DNA of 9,382 nt, taken from contig DNFZ01000088.1 in assembly GCA_003486785.1 (NCBI GenBank), forward strand, positions 1 through 9,382, written 5' to 3'. The first letter of the stretch is position 1. Every line of letters begins with the position of its first letter. Of this stretch, positions 6,904 to 9,382 are shown in pieces. The notes beneath the pieces are model-generated. The model ran no database searches. It was not told the origin of the DNA and saw only the letters and a list, made by a program, of their open reading frames with translations. The DNA comes from Clostridiales bacterium (GTDB lineage: Bacteria > Bacillota > Clostridia > Christensenellales > CAG-138). Made by a program: the position numbers and the translations under genes.

Positions 6904-7371
6904 TTATTTGCCTGTTTCGGATGTGTCTTTGTCCGGCTGTTTTGTGTGGTTGATATACACCTTCATGGTCACGGTCGTGCCCTTTTTGAGCACGGTTTCT
7001 ATCTTCATCTCATCCGTATAGCGCTGCATGTTCGGCAGGCCCATGCCAGCGCCAAAACCCAGCGCGCGGATGTTGTCGGGCGCTGTTGAATAGCCTTCCT
7101 GCATCGCGAGGTCGATATCCGGTATGCCGGGGCCGGAATCCGCGAGAATGATGGTGATGCAGTCGGTCTCCACGCAAACATCGGCACTGCCGCCGCGCGC
7201 ATGCACGACCATATTGATCTCGCCCTCATACATGGCGATGGACACCCGGCGGATCGTCTCCGCATCGAACCCCAGCTGACGAAGCTTTCGCTTGACCTCG
7301 ACGGAAGCCGCGCCTGCGGAAGTAAAGTTGTCTCCGTCTACGTCGTAATGAAACCTGAGCGCCTCAGCCAT
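6904..7371 (-). CDS. RsbW/SpoIIAB-like ATP-binding protein (anti-sigma-type serine kinase fold)
   Basis: A 155-residue GHKL ATPase of the stand-alone anti-sigma/serine kinase type. The N-terminal strand and helix (ALRFHYDVDG, then 17-35) match the dimerisation part of RsbW/SpoIIAB-like proteins. The ATP site shows the N-box EGEIN (49-53), G1 DSGPGI (78-83), a lid (YSTAPDN, 94-100), G2 GFGAGMGLPNM (105-115) and GTTVTMKV (131-138). No sigma factor or STAS anti-anti-sigma gene is in the window, so the partner is unknown; the adjacent HydS-like and DRTGG proteins are candidates by position only. The ATG at 7371 comes one base after the stop of the upstream DRTGG gene, with GAGG about 9 nt before it. 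The frame is open further upstream but inside that gene. Confidence 0.88.
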   Translation of the reverse strand: MAEALRFHYDVDGDNFTSAGAASVEVKRKLRQLGFDAETIRRVSIAMYEGEINMVVHARGGSADVCVETDCITIILADSGPGIPDIDLAMQEGYSTAPDNIRALGFGAGMGLPNMQRYTDEMKIETVLKKGTTVTMKVYINHTKQPDKDTSETGK

Positions 7372-7372
7372 C

Positions 7373-7720
7373 TCAACAGGCCTCGTTGCCCAGGCCGCTT
7401 GCGTAGAGCTTGCCACAGGCTTCATACATACGGCTGCCGCTCGCAAGCACTGCGATATGGTGCTCCCGGGCGAGCTCCAGCATCTCCGGCGTGGGGCGCT
7501 TGCTGCGGACAAAGACGACGCAGCGCATGTCCATCATCATAGCGGTTCGGATCACCTGCGGGTTGACAAGCCCGGTCACCAGTACGCCCTGATCTTTGAC
7601 ATAAGCGAGCACATCGCTCATCATGTCGCTTCCGCAGGCACTCTGCACCTCTTCATCGAGCAGGGCCTCTCCGCAGAGCACATCCGCGCCGAGCAGCGAT
7701 GCGATTTCACGAATCTTCAT
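7373..7720 (-). CDS. DRTGG-like protein, first copy
   Basis: A 115-residue protein with the layout of the stand-alone DRTGG family: MKIREIASLLGADVLCG at the start, SACGSDMMSDVLAYVKDQG (27-45) in the place of the DRTGG motif, LVTGLVNPQVIRTAMMMDMR (47-66), then CVVFVRSKRP and VLASGSRMYEACGKLY near the C-terminus. The DRTGG residues themselves are replaced by ACGSD, which is common in the variants found in hydrogenase operons as far as I recall. Its function is unknown and it has no transmembrane or DNA-binding element. The ATG at 7720 has only a weak upstream GAAGGGA; the gene lies 66 nt after hydC and one base before the RsbW-like ATPase. With the copy at 5156-5482 it brackets the ATPase and HydS-like genes. 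Confidence 0.83.
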   Translation of the reverse strand: MKIREIASLLGADVLCGEALLDEEVQSACGSDMMSDVLAYVKDQGVLVTGLVNPQVIRTAMMMDMRCVVFVRSKRPTPEMLELAREHHIAVLASGSRMYEACGKLYASGLGNEAC

Positions 7721-7763
7721 TCGATTCCGTCCCTTCGTTTCGGTTCCGTCGGCGAGTGCATAT

Positions 7764-7777
7764 CGCCCTCTCGGGCG
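7764..7777 (-). other. Hairpin with GNRA-type tetraloop between hydC and the first DRTGG gene
   Basis: The transcribed strand reads CGCCC-GAGA-GGGCG, a 5-bp GC stem closed by a GAGA (GNRA) tetraloop, in the 66-nt space after the hydC stop. No U-run follows, so it is not a full intrinsic terminator. It could slow 3' decay of a hydC transcript or tune readthrough, but it could also be chance in GC-rich DNA. Confidence 0.4.
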
Positions 7778-7786
7778 GGAAACACG

Positions 7787-8281
7787 TTAGTTATACTTGG
7801 CGAGAATGCCCTTGATATCCGCGTTTACAAGGCGTCCGTATACGTCCTCGTCCACCACGATAACAGGCGCGAGGCCGCAGCAGCCAAGGCAACGGGTGGC
7901 TTCGAGCGTAAACACGCCGTCCGGCGTGGTGCCGCCGGCTTTGACGCCAAGCTGTTTTTCGAGCTCTTCCAGGATATCTTGCGCGCCTTTGACGTAACAA
8001 GCCGTGCCGAGACAGACCGCGATGCGGTGCTTACCCGTGGGGTTGAGCGAAAACTGCCCGTAAAAAGTGACGACCTGATAGACTTCCTCAACCGAAATGC
8101 CAAGGCCTTCTGCGATCTTGGTCTGCACCTCGATGGGCAGATAGCCGTAGAGCTCCTGCGCCAGCTGGAGCACGGGCATCAGCGCGCCCGGCAAATCCTT
8201 GTTGTCCGCGATGATCTGTAAAAGCTGTTTCTCCTGCTCCTGCGTTCCGCGAAATGGAACGACAGTTTTCTGCTTTGCCAT
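7787..8281 (-). CDS. hydC: NuoE-like [2Fe-2S] hydrogenase subunit HydC (HndA-like)
   Basis: At 164 residues this is the usual length of the NuoE/HydC/HndA family. It carries a helical N-terminal part (14-75, including ALMPVLQLAQELYGYLP and VYQVVTFYGQFSLNPTGKH) and a C-terminal thioredoxin-like [2Fe-2S] domain with C90, C95, C131 and C135 (AVCLGTACYVKGA and RCLGCCGLAPV; C134 is an additional cysteine). The subunit relays electrons between the flavin subunit HydB and the rest of the cytoplasmic complex. Unusually for an operon of this enzyme, six genes lie between it and hndB-hydB-hydA, although it is the first gene and would set their expression. The ATG at 8281 has an excellent AGGAGG (8288-8293 on the plus strand) six bases upstream. 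Confidence 0.96.
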   Translation of the reverse strand: MAKQKTVVPFRGTQEQEKQLLQIIADNKDLPGALMPVLQLAQELYGYLPIEVQTKIAEGLGISVEEVYQVVTFYGQFSLNPTGKHRIAVCLGTACYVKGAQDILEELEKQLGVKAGGTTPDGVFTLEATRCLGCCGLAPVIVVDEDVYGRLVNADIKGILAKYN

Positions 8282-8304
8282 ACTCTTCCTCCTCGGCGTG
8301 ATTC

Positions 8305-8325
8305 AAAAAACCGGCGCGGGGCCGG
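8305..8325 (-). terminator. Terminator-like hairpin plus T6 in the hydC leader (possible attenuator)
   Basis: The transcribed strand reads CCGGC-CCCGC-GCCGG followed directly by six T's: an all-GC 5-bp stem, a 5-nt loop and a U-tract. No minus-strand gene lies upstream for it to terminate, since the neighbour there is galE on the other strand. It sits between the likely hydC promoter and the hydC ribosome binding site, so it would act on the operon's own transcript. The stem is short, so the strength of termination is uncertain. Confidence 0.55.
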
Positions 8326-8340
8326 CATAAGCCAAGGTGA

Positions 8341-8369
8341 ATTATACCATAGCAATATTATTTAGGAAA
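8341..8369 (-). promoter_or_regulatory. Likely hyd operon promoter with extended -10
   Basis: On the minus strand TGG-TATAAT gives a perfect -10 (8341-8346) with the TG of an extended -10 (8348-8349). The hexamer 17 nt upstream, TTTCCT (8364-8369), is a poor -35. This pattern often goes with activator dependence. The expected transcript start is near 8334, giving a leader of about 53 nt to the hydC ATG. Confidence 0.6.
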
Positions 8370-8373
8370 GCTG

Positions 8374-8385
8374 AAAATCGATTTT
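8374..8385. promoter_or_regulatory. Candidate operator 1: perfect palindrome AAAATCGATTTT
   Basis: A 12-bp perfect inverted repeat centred about 45 bp upstream of the expected hydC transcript start, just outside the weak -35. The same ATCGATTTT core recurs 32 bp away at 8409-8417. The position fits an activator; the regulator is unknown. An AT-rich intergenic region can produce such palindromes by chance. Confidence 0.4.
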
Positions 8386-8404
8386 TTAGCCGAAATCCGT
8401 CATG

Positions 8405-8418
8405 TTTTATCGATTTTC
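8405..8418. promoter_or_regulatory. Candidate operator 2: imperfect palindrome around ATCGAT
   Basis: TTTTATCGATTTTC repeats the ATCGATTTT core of the site at 8374-8385 in the same orientation, with centres 32 bp apart (about three helical turns). It lies about 77 bp upstream of the expected hydC start and about 20 bp upstream of the galE -35, so a protein bound here could affect either promoter. Confidence 0.35.
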
Positions 8419-8436
8419 TTGTATTTATTGATCCCT

Positions 8437-8465
8437 TTGACAGACTTTGCCAGTGCGCCTATAAT
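8437..8465 (+). promoter_or_regulatory. Consensus sigma-A/sigma-70 promoter for galE
   Basis: TTGACA (8437-8442), a 17-nt spacer, then TATAAT (8460-8465): a perfect match to consensus at ideal spacing. The expected transcript start is near 8472, about 216 nt before the galE ATG, leaving a long untranslated leader. Confidence 0.85.
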
Positions 8466-8563
8466 AGAGATGCGCCCGTTTACAGTTTCCCGTTTGTTTT
8501 GGCGCACCGGATCGTTTTTTTGCGGCTAGGACGGGTTGTACGGACAACCAGACGTCTTTTTTC

Positions 8564-8595
8564 GTGCCATTGCGCGCGCTGCCGCGAGCGGAACA
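8564..8595 (+). repeat. Direct repeat copy 1 (32 bp)
   Basis: It begins GTGCCATTGCGCGCGCTGCC and runs through GCGAGCGGAACA. It matches the copy at 8631-8662 at 29 of 32 positions, with a period of 67 bp. All three differences are G here and A in copy 2. Confidence 0.8.
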
Positions 8596-8630
8596 CCGCT
8601 GTTCAGTGGCATGACAAAATGCGTAAAGCG

Positions 8631-8662
8631 GTGCCATTGCGCACACTGCCGCGAGCGAAACA
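8631..8662 (+). repeat. Direct repeat copy 2 (32 bp)
   Basis: It begins GTGCCATTGCGCACACTGCC and ends GCGAGCGAAACA, with three G-to-A differences from copy 1. It ends five bases before the AAAGGAG ribosome binding site of galE, so folding or protein binding here could affect translation. Confidence 0.8.
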
Positions 8663-8667
8663 TATTG

Positions 8668-8674
8668 AAAGGAG
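8668..8674 (+). promoter_or_regulatory. galE ribosome binding site, long spacing
   Basis: AAAGGAG lies 13 nt before the ATG at 8688, longer than usual. An in-frame TTG at 8679 is only 4 nt from it. The ATG is preferred because the family starts MRILVTGGAGYIGS. Confidence 0.6.
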
Positions 8675-8687
8675 ACCCTTGGTTTTC

Positions 8688-9382
8688 ATGCGAATTCTCG
8701 TCACCGGAGGCGCCGGATACATCGGCAGCCACACCGTGCTGGAGCTCTTGGACGCGGGCTACGACGTGCTGATTGCCGATAATTTTATCAACAGCAAGCC
8801 CGCGGCGCTTACGCGCCTGCGAACGCTGGCAAGCAGGCCCTTTCAATTTGAAGAGGTCGATCTGACGGATGCCGCGGCGACGGACGCGCTCTTTGACCGC
8901 AGCCAAATCGACGGAGTGATCCACTTCGCGGGCTTAAAGGCCGTCGGCGAGAGCGTGCAGATGCCGCTGGAATACTACCGGAACAACTTGACCTCCACAT
9001 TCAATCTACTGCTCTCGATGCAAAAGCACGGCGTGGAGCGCTTTGTCTTTTCCAGCAGCGCTACGGTCTACGGCGACCCGGCCAGCGTGCCGATTCGCGA
9101 GGACTTCCCGCTCTCGGCAACCAATCCCTACGGACGCACGAAGCTGATGATCGAAGAAATGCTGCGCGACGTTTCGATTGCCGCGCCGCAGATGCGCATT
9201 TGCCTGCTGCGATATTTCAATCCTGTAGGCGCGCACGTCTCCGGCATAATCGGCGAAGACCCGAACGGAATTCCGAACAACCTGATGCCCTTTATCGCGC
9301 AGGTCGCGGTGGGCAAGCTGCCTGCGCTGCGTGTGTTTGGCAGCGACTACGCAACCCACGACGGCACGGGTGTGAGGGACTA
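8688..9382 (+). CDS. galE: UDP-glucose 4-epimerase, C-terminus cut by window edge
   Basis: GalE interconverts UDP-glucose and UDP-galactose in the cytosol, serving galactose use and the supply of sugars for surface glycans. 231 codons are visible of about 330-340 expected. The NAD-binding Rossmann motif GGAGYIGS (7-14, GxxGxxG), HFAGLKAVGES, the catalytic Ser region FSSSATVYG (S122-S124) and the YxxxK pair Y148/K152 in NPYGRTK match the extended short-chain dehydrogenase/reductase family; positions agree with E. coli GalE S124/Y149/K153 within one residue. The visible end, DGTGVRDY, is the family's substrate-binding stretch. It is transcribed divergently from the hyd operon and I see no functional link to it. 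A related UDP-sugar 4-epimerase specificity cannot be excluded from the N-terminal two thirds. Confidence 0.95.
   Translation, partial: MRILVTGGAGYIGSHTVLELLDAGYDVLIADNFINSKPAALTRLRTLASRPFQFEEVDLTDAAATDALFDRSQIDGVIHFAGLKAVGESVQMPLEYYRNNLTSTFNLLLSMQKHGVERFVFSSSATVYGDPASVPIREDFPLSATNPYGRTKLMIEEMLRDVSIAAPQMRICLLRYFNPVGAHVSGIIGEDPNGIPNNLMPFIAQVAVGKLPALRVFGSDYATHDGTGVRD

Larger units (their letters stand above)
8472..8687 (+). other. Long galE leader with repeats and competing hairpins
   Basis: About 216 nt lie between the expected transcript start and galE with no credible gene. The leader holds a T7 run (8515-8521), a T6 run (8557-8562), two copies of a 32-nt repeat and several pairings: AGCGG/CCGCT (8587-8591 with 8596-8600) competes with CACCGCT/AGCGGTG (8594-8600 with 8627-8633), inside which GCAT/ATGC (8609-8612 with 8619-8622) can also pair. 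I do not recognise a known riboswitch, T-box or protein leader. It may be a regulatory RNA. Confidence 0.45.

Noticed and set aside
6235..7089. Plus-strand open frame (284 codons) opposite the HydS-like and RsbW-like genes
   Set aside because: Antisense to genes with full family motifs; no ribosome binding site or recognisable domain.
7457..8221. Plus-strand open frame (254 codons) opposite hydC and the first DRTGG gene
   Set aside because: Antisense shadow of GC-rich coding sequence; the minus-strand genes have motifs and, for hydC, a strong ribosome binding site.
8305..8325. The hairpin plus T6 read as an ordinary terminator of an upstream gene
   Set aside because: The U-tract is only on the minus strand and no minus-strand gene precedes it in the window, so it was reported as a leader element instead.
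8374..8418. Rex or Fnr/Crp binding site
   Set aside because: The palindromes do not match TTGTTAANNNNTTAACAA, TTGATNNNNATCAA or TGTGANNNNNNTCACA; only the arrangement is operator-like.
8679..8687. Alternative galE start at TTG 8679
   Set aside because: In frame and nearer the ribosome binding site, but the canonical family N-terminus begins at ATG 8688; kept only as a remark.
8536..8772. Small plus-strand frame in the galE leader (78 codons from TTG)
   Set aside because: No ribosome binding site, runs into galE in another frame, and Cys/Ser-rich with no family look.

Overview
The window holds most of an [FeFe]-hydrogenase operon on the minus strand (about 8334 down to the left edge) and the start of a divergent galE gene on the plus strand (from 8688). 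Strong Shine-Dalgarno sites, the sigma-A type promoters, the GC-rich codon use and the operon content suggest an anaerobic, fermentative Clostridia-type Firmicute. The lineage is inference; there is no rRNA or other taxonomic marker here.

In transcription order the operon reads: hydC (NuoE-like, 8281-7787), a DRTGG protein (7720-7373), an RsbW/SpoIIAB-like ATPase (7371-6904), a HydS-like putative sensory [FeFe]-hydrogenase (6768-5479), a second DRTGG protein (5482-5156), a PHP-domain phosphoesterase (5159-4404), a second GHKL-type ATPase (4407-3865), a small HndB-like [2Fe-2S] protein (3710-3345), hydB (NuoF-like, 3329-1536) and hydA (catalytic subunit, 1523 to beyond base 1). The outer genes match the subunits of NAD(P)-linked, probably electron-bifurcating or electron-confurcating hydrogenases (HydABC / HndABCD). 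These exchange electrons between NAD(P)H, ferredoxin and H2. The six inner genes have no obvious catalytic role and look like a sensing and signalling module that would report H2 or redox state. Similar insertions are known to me from thermophile and clostridial hyd operons, but I know of no worked-out mechanism.

The main points for a second look are these. The catalytic HydA has Ser302 where CpI-type enzymes have the Cys ligand of the [4Fe-4S] part of the H-cluster. The HydS-like protein has the reverse arrangement: the ligand Cys is kept and the proton-shuttle Cys is Ala. Four module genes are chained by three identical ATGA stop/start overlaps. The divergent intergenic region (8282-8687) carries an extended -10 promoter for hydC, a terminator-like hairpin a few bases downstream of the expected transcript start, two ATCGAT-centred candidate operators 32 bp apart, a perfect-consensus sigma-A promoter for galE, and a roughly 220-nt galE leader with a 32-bp imperfect direct repeat and competing hairpins.

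No tRNA, rRNA, CRISPR array, insertion sequence, attachment site or origin was recognised.
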